Numbered from the stretch's first letter, positions 25,618-35,446 are shown. The stretch: DNA of 64,000 bases from AP-15 sp963812675 (GCA_963812675.1 CAWEWR010000024.1:310001-374000); one strand, 5' to 3'. A program made the numbers and translations. The notes: generated by a model from the letters alone, not told the origin.

Positions 25618-27576
25618 TCAAATGCCGAACGGGACCTGCCGCGAGTTGCCCCGCGACAGACGGCGAAACCGGGCGAGAGCCCAGAGCGGAAAGAAGGCGC
25701 GATAGCCGTGATAACGCAAGTAAAATACGCGCGGGAAACCGACCGCAGTGTACCAGGGCTCGTCCCAGTTGCCGTCTTCGTCCTGGCTGTCGATCAAGTA
25801 TGCGATCCCGCGAGCGACAGCCGGATTGCCAACCTCGCCGGCGGCCATCAAAGCGAGCAGCGCCCAGGCAGTCTGCGACGAGGTGCTGTAGGGCGCTTCG
25901 CCGTGGGGCGCTCCTGTCCAGTAGGATTCGCCGCCTTCCCCCCAGCCGCCGTCCTTGTGCTGGCGAGCGAGGAGCCAGTCGACAGCGCGCCGCACTTCGG
26001 GCGAATCCGCCGACAGCCCGGCGCTGTTCAAAGCGGTGAGCACCGACCAGGTCCCGTAGATATAATTGGTCCCCCACCGGCCGAACCAGCTGCCGTCGGG
26101 TTCCTGCTCGGCTCGCAGATAGGCTATCGCCGCAGCTACCGCCGGGTGATCGGAGCCGTAGCCGACTTGGGTCAAGAAACTAAGGCAGCGTCCGCTGACA
26201 TCCGCCGTCGGCGGGTCGAGCAGCGCGCCGTGGTCGGCGAACGGGATGTGGTTCAGATAAAAATGCGTGTTGTCGGCGTCAAAAGATCCCCATCCGCCGC
26301 CCCGGCTCTGCATGCCGATGACCCATTCGGCGGCCCGGTCGATCGCCACCCGATATCGCGCCGAGCCGAAGCGGTCGAGGGCAAGAGCGACCGCAGCCGT
26401 GTCATCGAGATCGGGGTAGTAGGGGTTCTCGAATTGGAATGCCCACCCGCCGGGCCGCAGGCCAGGGCGGGCCGACGCCCAATCCCCGACGACTTCGAGC
26501 ACCTGCTTTGTCTGGAGCCAGTCTAGCGCCCGCCTTACGGTCGCTTCCAGGCGGATGTCTTCGACCTCCATCAGCGCATGGGAAGCGAGGGCGGTGTCCC
26601 ACACTGGGGACAAGCAGGGTTGGCAATAGCTGCGCTCGCCGTCGAGCACCAGCAGCTTGCGCAGGGAGGCCAAAGCCGATGCGTAGCCGGGGTGATCGGG
26701 GCTGTATCCCAAACAGTCGAACATCATCGCGGCGTTGGCCATCGCCGGAAAGATGCCGCCAAGGCCATCCTCGCCATTGAGGCGCTCGGTGACGAAGGCG
26801 ACGGCTTTGTCGATCGCCCGGCGTCGCGCATCCGCTGGAAAGAACGGCTCGGCGACCCGCAACAGCCGGTCGAGCATGCCGAACGCCACCGAGAGTGGCG
26901 AGGAGGTCGGACCGCCGATCCAATCCCGCACCGTCTCCGGCGGCTCCAGAAAAAGCTCGCCGACGCTGATGCCGAGCGGGTTGCGGGCCCGCGGCCGCAG
27001 TGCCATGAGGACGAGCAGCGGCACGAGAACGGTGCGTGACCAGTAGGAAACCTTGGCGATGTGAAAGGGAGACCAGCTCGGAAGCAGCATGATCTCGACC
27101 GGCATGACCGGGACCGCCCGCCACGGAACCTCGCCGAACAATGCAAGCAGGATGCGGGTGAAGACGTTGCAGCGCCGGGCGCCGCCACCGGCCAGGATCG
27201 CCCCCCGTGCCCGTACCATATGCGGCGCATCGACCGGATCGCCGGCCGCCTTCAGCGCGAAATAGGCCTTGACCGAAGCGCTGAGATCGACAGCACCCCC
27301 GTGGAACAGCGGCCAGCCGCCGTCCGCGCCTTGGGTTGCGCGAATATACTTGGCGATCCGCGCTTGCAGTTCCGGCTCGATGCGGCCGAAATAGTGCTGG
27401 AGCAGGATGAACTCCGACGGAATCGTCACGTCGGCCTCCAACTCGAACACCCAATGTCCATCAGGGTGTTGCAGCGCGACCAGCGATTCGCTGGCGCGCG
27501 CGATCGCCTCGTCGAGGCGCGCCGCGTCGACACGACGGCGCAGCATCGCGACTTCTTTCGTGGTTATTTCATTCAT
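25618..27576 (-). CDS. shc: Squalene-hopene cyclase (HpnF)
   Basis: A monotopic membrane cyclase of 652 residues that converts squalene to hopene and diplopterol. The catalytic DXDD motif is present in YYPDLDDTAAV. Several QW repeats are visible, for example QHPDGHWVFELEAD, RAEQEPDGSWFGRWG and RQHKDGGWGEGGESYW. The C-terminal FYLRYHGYRAFFPLWALARF is typical. The ATG overlaps the hpnE stop (ATGA). The alternative ATG at MLRRRVD is less likely because of this coupling. Confidence 0.96.
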   Translation of the reverse strand: MNEITTKEVAMLRRRVDAARLDEAIARASESLVALQHPDGHWVFELEADVTIPSEFILLQHYFGRIEPELQARIAKYIRATQGADGGWPLFHGGAVDLSASVKAYFALKAAGDPVDAPHMVRARGAILAGGGARRCNVFTRILLALFGEVPWRAVPVMPVEIMLLPSWSPFHIAKVSYWSRTVLVPLLVLMALRPRARNPLGISVGELFLEPPETVRDWIGGPTSSPLSVAFGMLDRLLRVAEPFFPADARRRAIDKAVAFVTERLNGEDGLGGIFPAMANAAMMFDCLGYSPDHPGYASALASLRKLLVLDGERSYCQPCLSPVWDTALASHALMEVEDIRLEATVRRALDWLQTKQVLEVVGDWASARPGLRPGGWAFQFENPYYPDLDDTAAVALALDRFGSARYRVAIDRAAEWVIGMQSRGGGWGSFDADNTHFYLNHIPFADHGALLDPPTADVSGRCLSFLTQVGYGSDHPAVAAAIAYLRAEQEPDGSWFGRWGTNYIYGTWSVLTALNSAGLSADSPEVRRAVDWLLARQHKDGGWGEGGESYWTGAPHGEAPYSTSSQTAWALLALMAAGEVGNPAVARGIAYLIDSQDEDGNWDEPWYTAVGFPRVFYLRYHGYRAFFPLWALARFRRLSRGNSRQVPFGI

Positions 27577-28931
27577 GGAAGGGCGCGGTGTCGTTCTTGT
27601 GCAATTTCCGTGGTTAGTGCGCGGGGGCCCCGGCCGCCGCTCGGCACAGATTGAGAGAACGCCTGAAGCCGGCAACCAGTTGCGAGGCCGGCCGCAGCAA
27701 AGCCGGAGCGAATAGCGCCTTCGATCGTTGCAGGCAAGCCCGTATCGACATAATCGCCGGCAAGTAGAAGGTTCCTCCAGGCTGTCGTCTGTTGCGGACG
27801 GCGCTGCAGCTGCTCCGGGCTCGCCAGAAACGTGGCCCGACGTTCCTTGACGATCCGCGCCGGCGGAACCGGACGCGACGGAAGCTCATAGGCGACTGAC
27901 ACATCGCGCCAGAAGAGATCACGCAACTCCTGCGCGTCGCGCTCGACAAATCGGTCAGCAGCGCTGACCGTCACCGATAACACTCCACGCTTGCGAAAGA
28001 TCCATTCCGCCGCGCCGCCGATCACCCCCGCAAAAAACGGGGCGCCGGCCGGGGGAGTGCAGCGGAAATGTGCGTTGACGATCGGCGAGTGCCGATCGGG
28101 GACGACGAGGCCCGGAACAAGACGGGCAGCGATCGCGGCGGGGACGGCAAGGATCACGCTATCGGCGCGGTCGAGCGCGATCGAAGCCGCTTCAAAGACG
28201 AGATCCGAAACCGAGTCGGGCCCGAAGGTCAACGCCCTCAGCCGAGCGCCAAAGCGGATTTCCGCGCCCTTGGCGCGCAAACGGGCGAGCGCCGGCTCGA
28301 CAAAGCTCTCCGACAGCCCGACGCGAGGGAGCAGCGGACGGCATGCCGCGCCACCGCGCCCGAGCGTCTCGGCGAGCATGCGCCAGAAGAGAGCGGCTGA
28401 ACCCTGCTCGGCGCCGGTATTCAGGGCGGCAACGGCGAGCGGCTCCCACAGCCGGCGAAACAATTCCTGCCGCGGATCGAGGACGGTGGCGATCGTTGCC
28501 GACGGATCCGCCCGTCGCAGCGCCAACGCGGCGAGGTAGTCACGCGCTCGCGTATGCGGAACCCGCCTTTTGGAGGACAGGACCCACCAGGGCAGAGCGC
28601 CGCTATTCGGCCGCACCGTCCAACGCTCCCCGGTTGCGGCGTCGACGAACGGGAAGACAGCTTCAGGGGGGCCTTCAAGAGAACCGCAAGCGCCGATCCG
28701 GCCGAGATAATCGAGCGCCGCCTGATTGCCGGCCAAAAGGAGATGGTTGCCGTTGTCGATGCGGCATCCGAGTTCGGCGTCAAAATAGGAGCGGCAGCGT
28801 CCGCCGGCGTGGGGAGCAGCCTCATAAATAATGACGCACCGCCCGGTATCGGCGAGCGCGATCGCCGCCGCGAGCCCGGCAAGGCCTGCACCAACAACAT
28901 GCACGCAACCCGTACTCGCCGCTGTCGTCAT
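27573..28931 (-). CDS. hpnE: HpnE, hydroxysqualene dehydroxylase
   Basis: An FAD-dependent amine-oxidase-fold enzyme of 452 residues that reduces hydroxysqualene to squalene. The dinucleotide motif is VVGAGLAGLAAAIAL followed by AAPHAGGRCRSY. The C-terminal FAD segment is NLLLAGDYVDTGLPATIEGAIRSG. The ATG overlaps the hpnD stop (ATGA), and its own stop overlaps the hpnF start. Confidence 0.94.
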   Translation of the reverse strand: MTTAASTGCVHVVGAGLAGLAAAIALADTGRCVIIYEAAPHAGGRCRSYFDAELGCRIDNGNHLLLAGNQAALDYLGRIGACGSLEGPPEAVFPFVDAATGERWTVRPNSGALPWWVLSSKRRVPHTRARDYLAALALRRADPSATIATVLDPRQELFRRLWEPLAVAALNTGAEQGSAALFWRMLAETLGRGGAACRPLLPRVGLSESFVEPALARLRAKGAEIRFGARLRALTFGPDSVSDLVFEAASIALDRADSVILAVPAAIAARLVPGLVVPDRHSPIVNAHFRCTPPAGAPFFAGVIGGAAEWIFRKRGVLSVTVSAADRFVERDAQELRDLFWRDVSVAYELPSRPVPPARIVKERRATFLASPEQLQRRPQQTTAWRNLLLAGDYVDTGLPATIEGAIRSGFAAAGLATGCRLQAFSQSVPSGGRGPRALTTEIAQERHRALP

Positions 28932-29806
28932 AGCAAGCCGTGGCGCAACACCAGCCAGAGCTTCAATGAGGTCGACACGCTGACGCGCTGCCTGGGATTG
29001 CGCCATCCCGAGTGCTGCAGAGCTGAGAGTGTCGCGCGGTAGAGTGCCGCCATCACCGCGGCTGGACGCATGGCGCGGCGCGAGCAGTGCTCCATTGCCC
29101 GCGCTGCCTCGCAGAAGTGGCCCTCGGCGATAGCGGCGACATCGCGGCACGCTGCAGGCAATACCGGATGCCCCAGGACGGCCGCGGGTTCGGCAGCTTG
29201 AATCCCGTACCGATCGAGGATTTCGCGAGGCAGATATAAACGCTGCCGAGCGGCGTCCTCTGCGAGGTCGCGCAGGATGTTGGTCAGCTGCAGCGCCCGG
29301 CCGAGAGATTCTGCGACGGCGTGGGCGGCGGCGCTGGGATCGCCGAATATATGGACCGAGAGATGGCCGACGGCGCTCGCGACGCGCGCGCAATAGAGGT
29401 CCAGGGTCGCCAAATCCGGGGCCCTGATGTCTCCCCGAGCGTCCATCTCCATGCCGGCGAGGATCGCAAGAAAGTCCTCTTTGCGAAGCTCATAGCTCCG
29501 CACCGGCCCCGACAATGCTCGAGCCAGGAGGTGGCGGGGACGCCCGTCGTAGAGCGCATCGATCTCCTCTCGCCACCCGGCCAGAGCCGCGAGCTTGTGT
29601 TCGACCGGCCTTTCGCCATCGGCGATGTCGTCGACCTCACGGCAGAACGCGTAGATCGCGTACATGCCGTTGCGTCGATCCCGCGGCAGCAGCCGCATCG
29701 CCCAGTAAAACGAGGTCCCGGCAGCCTCGACCCGGTGCCGGATAGTCTCGCGCAGCGCGTCTTCGCCCAGCTGGTCGGCAGCGGCATGGAGCGCGGCGTC
29801 GCTCAA
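28928..29806 (-). CDS. hpnD: HpnD, presqualene diphosphate synthase (TTG start)
   Basis: A trans-isoprenyl synthase of 292 residues that condenses two farnesyl diphosphates to presqualene diphosphate. The first Asp-rich motif is REVDDIADG and the second lies in LTNILRDLAEDAA. FYWAMRLLPRDRR is the usual N-terminal mark. No ATG or GTG lies between the hpnC stop and that motif. A TTG overlapping the hpnC stop (TTGA) gives the normal length and fits the coupling pattern. Confidence 0.92.
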   Translation of the reverse strand: MSDAALHAAADQLGEDALRETIRHRVEAAGTSFYWAMRLLPRDRRNGMYAIYAFCREVDDIADGERPVEHKLAALAGWREEIDALYDGRPRHLLARALSGPVRSYELRKEDFLAILAGMEMDARGDIRAPDLATLDLYCARVASAVGHLSVHIFGDPSAAAHAVAESLGRALQLTNILRDLAEDAARQRLYLPREILDRYGIQAAEPAAVLGHPVLPAACRDVAAIAEGHFCEAARAMEHCSRRAMRPAAVMAALYRATLSALQHSGWRNPRQRVSVSTSLKLWLVLRHGLL

Positions 29807-30672
29807 CCCCGAAAACCCTTCGAGACGCCGATTGCAAAGGCGGCGAGGAAATCGGATTTGCTCAGCGCGACGCGGGTCGCAACGGGATCGCCATGGCGCA
29901 GCCTGCGCAACAGCCGCCCAGCTAGGCCGACGATGACCGCGGACTCCCACCGCAATCCGCGGGAGGCGACGAGCGGCGGCAAGCCGCGGGCCTGTTCGAT
30001 CAATTCCGCGGTGCGGTCCAGCAGCCGGTCGAGCACGCGCCGCAGTCCCGGACTCGACACACGGGCCGTCAGCACCTCGATCCCGGTTCCTTCCGCGGCA
30101 AGATCTTCAAGCGGCAGGTAAACGCGATCGAGCCGTCGGTGATCGTCGGCGCAATCCTGCAGGTGATTGAGCACCTGCAGCGCCGAGCAAAGGGCATCGG
30201 AGGCCGGCCAGGTGGTCCGGCTTTCACCATGCAGGTCGAGCAGCTGCCGCCCGACCGGGGAGGCCGAGTAGCGGCAATACCCCATCAGGTCGTTCCAGTC
30301 GCGATAGCGCAGTTTGACGGCGTCGATCCGGAACGCGTGCAGCACGTCATGGCAGTGCTGAGCAGTCATGCCAGTTTCGCGGAGGCTTTCACGCATCGCG
30401 GCGGCGGCGGGAGAATCCTCGCCCGAGGCTCCGTCGAGGATGGCGCCCATGCGGTCGAGCCGCCCGATCTTTTCATCGGCAGCCAAGGCGGGATTGTCGG
30501 CGATATCGTCGGCGTTTCGGGCGAAGCGGTAGAACGCGTGCACATGCGCCCGCAAGTCGCGCCGAATCAGAAACGATCCCACCGGGAAATTTTCGCTGCC
30601 GCGCCACTTGCCCGAGGGAGTTTCGAGGCTCTCGGCGCGGTGCCACGGCAGCTCGTCCCGCAAAGCCGTCAT
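29803..30672 (-). CDS. hpnC: HpnC, hydroxysqualene synthase
   Basis: An HpnC-type trans-isoprenyl synthase of 289 residues that converts presqualene diphosphate to hydroxysqualene. RNADDIADNPAL and HLQDCADDHRRLDRVYLP are the two Asp motifs, and NFPVGSFLIRRDLR is the N-terminal mark of the family. The ATG overlaps the hpnA stop (ATGA). With HpnD and HpnE it replaces classical squalene synthase. Confidence 0.94.
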   Translation of the reverse strand: MTALRDELPWHRAESLETPSGKWRGSENFPVGSFLIRRDLRAHVHAFYRFARNADDIADNPALAADEKIGRLDRMGAILDGASGEDSPAAAAMRESLRETGMTAQHCHDVLHAFRIDAVKLRYRDWNDLMGYCRYSASPVGRQLLDLHGESRTTWPASDALCSALQVLNHLQDCADDHRRLDRVYLPLEDLAAEGTGIEVLTARVSSPGLRRVLDRLLDRTAELIEQARGLPPLVASRGLRWESAVIVGLAGRLLRRLRHGDPVATRVALSKSDFLAAFAIGVSKGFRG

Positions 30673-31670
30673 TTCAGATATCCATTAGCCCCGAACCAGC
30701 TGACAGCGTCGGCAATCGCCTCGCGCGCTGGCCGCGGCGTGTAGCCGAGCTCGCGCGATGCCTTTTCCGAGCTGAAATACATCTTTTTTCGCGACATTCG
30801 AACCCCGTCCAGCGTGACGAACGGGTCGCGCCCGGTAACGCGGGCCGCCAGCTCCGCTCCGATAGCGACAGGAAACAGCACACTGTGCGGGAGCCGGAGC
30901 CAGGGTGGGCGCCTGCCGACCGCCTGTGCAACCCCGGCGAGGATCTCAGCGAGCGCCAGGTTCTCGCCCCCAAGGATATATCGCTCGCCGATCCGTCCCT
31001 TCTCCGCCGCGGCGAGATGGCCTTCGGCGACGTCATCGACATGGACGATGTTCAGACCGGTGTCGACAAAGGCGGGCATCTGGCCGCGCGCGGCCTCAAC
31101 GATCAGCCGGCCGGTCGGTGTTGGCTTAATGTCGCCAGGCCCGACCGGGGTGGAGGGGTTGACGATCACTACCGGCAGCCCGCGCTCCCGAGCAAGCCCT
31201 CGTGCCACCTCTTCGGCCGCGAATTTCGACCGCTTGTAGGGCCCGATCATGTCGTCGAGTCTGCTCGGCGTCTCCTCATCGGCCGACCCGCCCGCCACCA
31301 GCCCCAGGGTCGCGACGCTGCTCGTATAGACGACCCGCTCGGCGCCGGCTTCGAGGGCCGCGGTCAGCAGATCCCGAGTGCCGTCGACATTGGCACGAAA
31401 CATTGGCCCGGAATCGGGTACCCAGATCCGGTAATCGGCCGCTACATGATACACGTGTCGGCACCCGGCGACCGCGCGCGCCAACGAGCCGGGATCCTCC
31501 ATCGCCCCCTCGGCGATTTCCACCGCAAGACCCGCAAGGTTGCGCCGATCACTGTTTGGCCGGGCGAGCACACGCACCGGGTGGCCTCGCGCCAGCAGCG
31601 CGCGCACCACAGCCGATCCGACGAACCCGGTCGCTCCAGTCACGAGGCTCAAATCCGGCGGGAGTGGCAT
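30669..31670 (-). CDS. hpnA: HpnA, hopanoid-associated sugar epimerase
   Basis: An extended short-chain dehydrogenase of 333 residues. The NAD(P) motif is TGATGFVGS near residue 11, the active-site pattern is YTSS...GPYKRSKFAAE (YxxxK), and NPSTPVGPGDIKPTPTGR is typical of HpnA. It is the first gene of the hpnACDEF unit, whose four junctions all overlap. The exact sugar substrate is not established. Confidence 0.92.
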   Translation of the reverse strand: MPLPPDLSLVTGATGFVGSAVVRALLARGHPVRVLARPNSDRRNLAGLAVEIAEGAMEDPGSLARAVAGCRHVYHVAADYRIWVPDSGPMFRANVDGTRDLLTAALEAGAERVVYTSSVATLGLVAGGSADEETPSRLDDMIGPYKRSKFAAEEVARGLARERGLPVVIVNPSTPVGPGDIKPTPTGRLIVEAARGQMPAFVDTGLNIVHVDDVAEGHLAAAEKGRIGERYILGGENLALAEILAGVAQAVGRRPPWLRLPHSVLFPVAIGAELAARVTGRDPFVTLDGVRMSRKKMYFSSEKASRELGYTPRPAREAIADAVSWFGANGYLK

Positions 31671-31786
31671 TGTTCTTCGAGGTTAACGGCTGGTAGCGCC
31701 CAAGTTCAACCGCTCCGATCGTGGCTCGCGCAATCCGGCAGATTTACTCGCAGTTGTAATGATGAAGGCAATGCACAGCGTCGAGG

Positions 31787-32872
31787 CTACTTCCCGGTCT
31801 CGGGAACTTGTGTGGCGCGGGTGCGCGCTGCTTCGGCCTTCTCAGTTTCGCCCAACACATCGTAGGCGTGGGCGAGGCGGGTCCACCCGTCCTTGTCGTT
31901 CGGGTTCTGCTCGAGCCGAGCGGCGAGGCGGTCGACCATCGAGCAAATCATTGTCTGCCGCTCCTCCGGCGACATCGATTGAGCCGCGGCAACGTCCTGT
32001 GCCGTCGGCCCGGATCCCTTCGCAGCGGGCGGCTGCTCATCCGGGGCAATCTCAGCGAGGCGTTCTTGCACGACCTTGCGCCATGGCGCCTCGGCCGGCG
32101 CCGTGGCCAGCAGGGCGCGCAGCGTAGCCTTGGCTGCCTCGCGATCGCCGCGCTGCAGCGCGGCTTCTGCGCCATAGAAGCGGGCGCGGGGGTCATCTCC
32201 GGCCTTGGCAAACTCGGCCTCGGCCTCGGCAGTGACATCGCCGCCCGCCGCCAGCACGAGCAATTCCCCGAGCTCGGCATGCAACCGCGGTTCTTTCGGC
32301 GCCAAGGCAATGGCCTGGCCGTAAGCCGCACGCGCTTCCGGGTAGCGCTCGAGAGAGGCGAAGGTACGAGCCAGCAGGACCCAGCCTTCGACATGCCCGG
32401 GCTCCTGCTGAAGCCGCGCCTTGAGCTGTTCGGCTGCGGCGGCGAGTTTTGCCCGGTCATCGGCCGCAGGGGCTGCTGCGGCACTTACGCCCCGCTCGAT
32501 CGCCGCCGGCGCGCCGACCGCCGAGTAGATGGCGAGCGCCGCCGCCGGCAGCAGGGCCGCTATACCGATGGCGACGCCGATGCGCCAAGAACTCGCGGCC
32601 GAGCCCAAGACCGCCGGCCGGGAGTTTTGGGTCTCCTGGTCGGCCGCCGCGAGCATGCGCCGGGTGATTTCGGCGCGCACCGCCGCGGCCTCGTCCGCGG
32701 TGAGCCTGCCCTGCGCAATCTCGGTATCGAGGTTCGTGAGTTGCCGGCGAAACACCGCGGCGACGGGTTCACTCTGATCCGCGTTGTCCGGGGCTGCCCA
32801 CAGCAAGGGCTTGAGCAGCGCAGTCAGCGCCACCAGGACCAGCACTCCCGCGATGATCCAGAACCAGATCAT
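31787..32872 (-). CDS. ccmI: CcmI, cytochrome c maturation protein
   Basis: A 361-residue apocytochrome chaperone with two N-terminal parts. A first membrane helix (about 2-24), a cytoplasmic loop rich in Glu/Arg (RRQLTNLDTEIAQGRLTADEA) and a second helix (about 96-116) are followed by a periplasmic TPR domain (about 145-350). It holds apocytochrome c for CcmF/CcmH. Its ATG overlaps the ccmH stop (ATGA). Confidence 0.9.
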   Translation of the reverse strand: MIWFWIIAGVLVLVALTALLKPLLWAAPDNADQSEPVAAVFRRQLTNLDTEIAQGRLTADEAAAVRAEITRRMLAAADQETQNSRPAVLGSAASSWRIGVAIGIAALLPAAALAIYSAVGAPAAIERGVSAAAAPAADDRAKLAAAAEQLKARLQQEPGHVEGWVLLARTFASLERYPEARAAYGQAIALAPKEPRLHAELGELLVLAAGGDVTAEAEAEFAKAGDDPRARFYGAEAALQRGDREAAKATLRALLATAPAEAPWRKVVQERLAEIAPDEQPPAAKGSGPTAQDVAAAQSMSPEERQTMICSMVDRLAARLEQNPNDKDGWTRLAHAYDVLGETEKAEAARTRATQVPETGK

Positions 32873-33336
32873 CCGCGTTCGCCAAGCAATAGCTCAGCAC
32901 GGGCGCGCTCTTCCTCGGTCAAGGCCGGGAGTCCGGGGTCGGGGCGGCGGCGCCGCGCCCGAAGCGCCAGAAAGATGCCGGCCCCCACCACCAGCACGGG
33001 CGGTGTCAGCCACAACAGGTATGTCGCCGGCGCAAAGGGAGGATCGAGCAGCACGAAGACCCCGTAGCGGGCGACGACATAATCGAGCACTTGCTGATCC
33101 GTATCGCCGGCAACCAGGCGTTGCCTCAGCAATACGCGCAGATCGTGGGCGAGATCGGCGTTCAACTCGTCGATCGACTGGTTCTGGCAGACGAGGCACC
33201 GCAGCTCCTGGCTCAGCGCCCGCGCGCGCGCCTCGAGCGTGGGATCGGCGAGCCGCTCGGCGGGTTCGACAGCATGGGCCGCAGGTCCGACGAGGCCTGC
33301 CGCCACCGCGACCGCCAAAGCAAGCCGGCGGATCAT
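32869..33336 (-). CDS. ccmH: CcmH (CycL), thiol oxidoreductase of cytochrome c maturation
   Basis: A 155-residue protein with a signal peptide (MIRRLALAVAVAAGLVGPAAHA), the redox motif RCLVCQNQSIDE and a C-terminal membrane helix (about 105-125). It reduces apocytochrome c before haem attachment. Its ATG shares one base with the ccmF stop (TGATG). The usual ccmG gene between ccmF and ccmH is missing. Confidence 0.94.
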   Translation of the reverse strand: MIRRLALAVAVAAGLVGPAAHAVEPAERLADPTLEARARALSQELRCLVCQNQSIDELNADLAHDLRVLLRQRLVAGDTDQQVLDYVVARYGVFVLLDPPFAPATYLLWLTPPVLVVGAGIFLALRARRRRPDPGLPALTEEERARAELLLGERG

Positions 33337-35327
33337 CAGTTATCGGCCGAGCCCGCCGACGTGACCGCAAGCGAGGTCCTCGCCGCCGGCAGGCGCAGGT
33401 GGAGCCGGCGGTCGCTCAGCGAGACGAGCCCGCCGAGGGCGGCCAGGATTGCGCCAAACCAGATCCACGGCACGAGCGGATTGTAATACGCCCGCAACAC
33501 CCAGCCGCCTTGGCCATCCGGATCGCCGAGCGCCAGATAGAGGTCGCCGAAACCGTTTGTGGCGATCGCCGTATTGGTGGTCTGGCTCTTTGCGACGGGA
33601 TACCAGCGGCGCTCGGGATACAGCGTCATCGGCGCGCGGCCGGGGCGCTCGACGATGATCTCGGCGCGCTGCGCACGGTAATTGGCGACGTCTCCTTCGG
33701 TTACCCCGACCAGGCGCAGGGTGCGGCCGGCGATCTCGATGCTCTCCCTGGGATGCAATGTCTCGATCCGCTCGCTGCGCCAAGCGGTCGACACGGTGAC
33801 GCCGGCAATCAGCACGCCGACGCCGAAATGGGCGATCGCGTATCCCCAAGTTCCGCGCGGCAAATGGCACAGCCGCCGCCAGACTGTGCCTAGAGGCTGC
33901 TTTGCCAGCCCGCTGCGATCGGCGAGATCGGTCAGCACCCCGAGCATCGCCCAGGCCGCGAGCGCAATGCCCGCCAGCGCCGCCGGCGGTGCGGCGCGGT
34001 CGAAGGCGAAGATGATGACCGGGGCGAGCAGCGCGCCGACAATGGCCGGAGCGAGACGGCGCAGGGCGCCGCGGAGATTGCCGCGGCGCCACGCCAGGAC
34101 CGGTCCGATCACCAAGGCGACGATGGCGGGTGCCAGGATCGGCACGAAGGTCGCGTCGAAGAATTGCGGGCCGACCGACAGCTTGACGCCACTCCACACC
34201 TCGGCGAAGAGCGGGTAGAAAGTCCCCAGAAAAACCGTCGCCATGCCTGCGCAGAGCAGCAGATTGTTGAGGACGAGGGCGCCTTCGCGGCTCACCGGCG
34301 CGAACGGGTTGCCGGTTTCGAGACCGGGAGCGCGCAGCCCGTAAAGCACGAGACCGCCGCCGATCACCAGCGCGATCAGCACCAGGATGAAGACGCCGCG
34401 GGTCGGATCGACCGCGAAGGAGTGCACCGAGGTCAGGACGCCGGAGCGCACGAGGAAGGTCCCGATCAGGCTCATGCCGAAGGTCAGGATGGCAAGCAGG
34501 ACAGTCCAGCGCTGGAGGGTTTCGCGCTTTTCGACGACAGCTGCGGAATGCAGGAGCGCCGTTCCGAGCAGCCAGGGCATAAAGGAGGCGTTCTCGACCG
34601 GGTCCCAATACCACCAGCCGCCCCAGCCGAGCACGTAATAGGCCCACCAGCTGCCCATTGCGATGCCGATCGTCAGCCCGCACCAGGCCGTCAATGCCCA
34701 GGGCCGCACCCAGCGCGCCCAAGCGGCGCCGACCCGCCCCTCGATCAGCGCGGCGATCGCGAAGGCGTAGGTGATCGAGAACCCGACATAACCGAAATAG
34801 AGAAATGGCGGGTGGAAGGCGAGGCCCGGGTCCTGCAATAGCGGGTTCAGGTCGCGCCCGTCAGCCGGGACCGGGAACAGCCGGTCGAACGGGTTCGACG
34901 TCCCGATGATAAAGGCCAAGGTGCCGAAGCCGAGCAGCCCCTGGATCGCCAAAGTCCGCGCCCGCAGGGTGGCCGGCAATGAACGCCCGAGAGCCGCGAC
35001 GAGCCCGCCGAACAAGGTCAGCATCAGGACCCAGAGCATCATCGAGCCTTCATGGCTGCCCCAGACCCCAGTCACCTTGTAGAGCATCGGTTTCGCGGTA
35101 TTCGAGTTCTCGAACACGTTTCGTACCGAGAAATCCGATACGATGTGGGCATGCATGAAGATAGCGAAGGCGAGCGCGACGAGCCCGAGCTGCAGCAACG
35201 CCGCCGATCGTCCCAAATCCATCAGCGGCCCACTGCGCACCGACGCGCCGACCAGCGGCACGGTGCCCTGCACCAGCGCGACGAGGAGCGCAAGCACAAG
35301 CGCGAAATGGCCAATCTCTACCAGCAT
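33336..35327 (-). CDS. ccmF: CcmF, haem lyase component
   Basis: A 663-residue polytopic membrane protein that ligates haem to apocytochrome c. The WWD haem-handling motif is present as WGGWWYWDPVENASFMPW, with conserved His near TALLHSAAVVEKR. About fifteen hydrophobic helices are visible. Its 5' neighbour is divergent, so ccmE is not adjacent. Together with ccmH and ccmI it forms a short system I operon. Confidence 0.95.
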   Translation of the reverse strand: MLVEIGHFALVLALLVALVQGTVPLVGASVRSGPLMDLGRSAALLQLGLVALAFAIFMHAHIVSDFSVRNVFENSNTAKPMLYKVTGVWGSHEGSMMLWVLMLTLFGGLVAALGRSLPATLRARTLAIQGLLGFGTLAFIIGTSNPFDRLFPVPADGRDLNPLLQDPGLAFHPPFLYFGYVGFSITYAFAIAALIEGRVGAAWARWVRPWALTAWCGLTIGIAMGSWWAYYVLGWGGWWYWDPVENASFMPWLLGTALLHSAAVVEKRETLQRWTVLLAILTFGMSLIGTFLVRSGVLTSVHSFAVDPTRGVFILVLIALVIGGGLVLYGLRAPGLETGNPFAPVSREGALVLNNLLLCAGMATVFLGTFYPLFAEVWSGVKLSVGPQFFDATFVPILAPAIVALVIGPVLAWRRGNLRGALRRLAPAIVGALLAPVIIFAFDRAAPPAALAGIALAAWAMLGVLTDLADRSGLAKQPLGTVWRRLCHLPRGTWGYAIAHFGVGVLIAGVTVSTAWRSERIETLHPRESIEIAGRTLRLVGVTEGDVANYRAQRAEIIVERPGRAPMTLYPERRWYPVAKSQTTNTAIATNGFGDLYLALGDPDGQGGWVLRAYYNPLVPWIWFGAILAALGGLVSLSDRRLHLRLPAARTSLAVTSAGSADN

Positions 35328-35406
35328 CTTGACGCACCCGAAATGAGGTTCCCGACGACACTGGTCATCGCCGCCGATCCTGGCACGAACGTCGGTTCCA
35401 CGCCAT

Positions 35407-35433
35407 GTATTACGATAGAGGATTTGGTATTAC
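35407..35433 (+). promoter_or_regulatory. Direct-repeat operator candidate of the vapBC-like pair
   Basis: Two copies of GTATTAC, at 35407-35413 and 35427-35433, are exactly 20 bases apart (two helical turns). They lie just upstream of the antitoxin ATG at 35447. AbrB-type antitoxins usually bind their own promoter, so this is a likely autoregulatory site. Confidence 0.4.
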
Positions 35434-35446
35434 AGTGGCGGCGAAC

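Noticed and set aside
31808..33067. Plus-strand frame opposite ccmI and ccmH
   Set aside because: Composition is Arg/Gly-rich without motifs; the minus-strand genes are certain.
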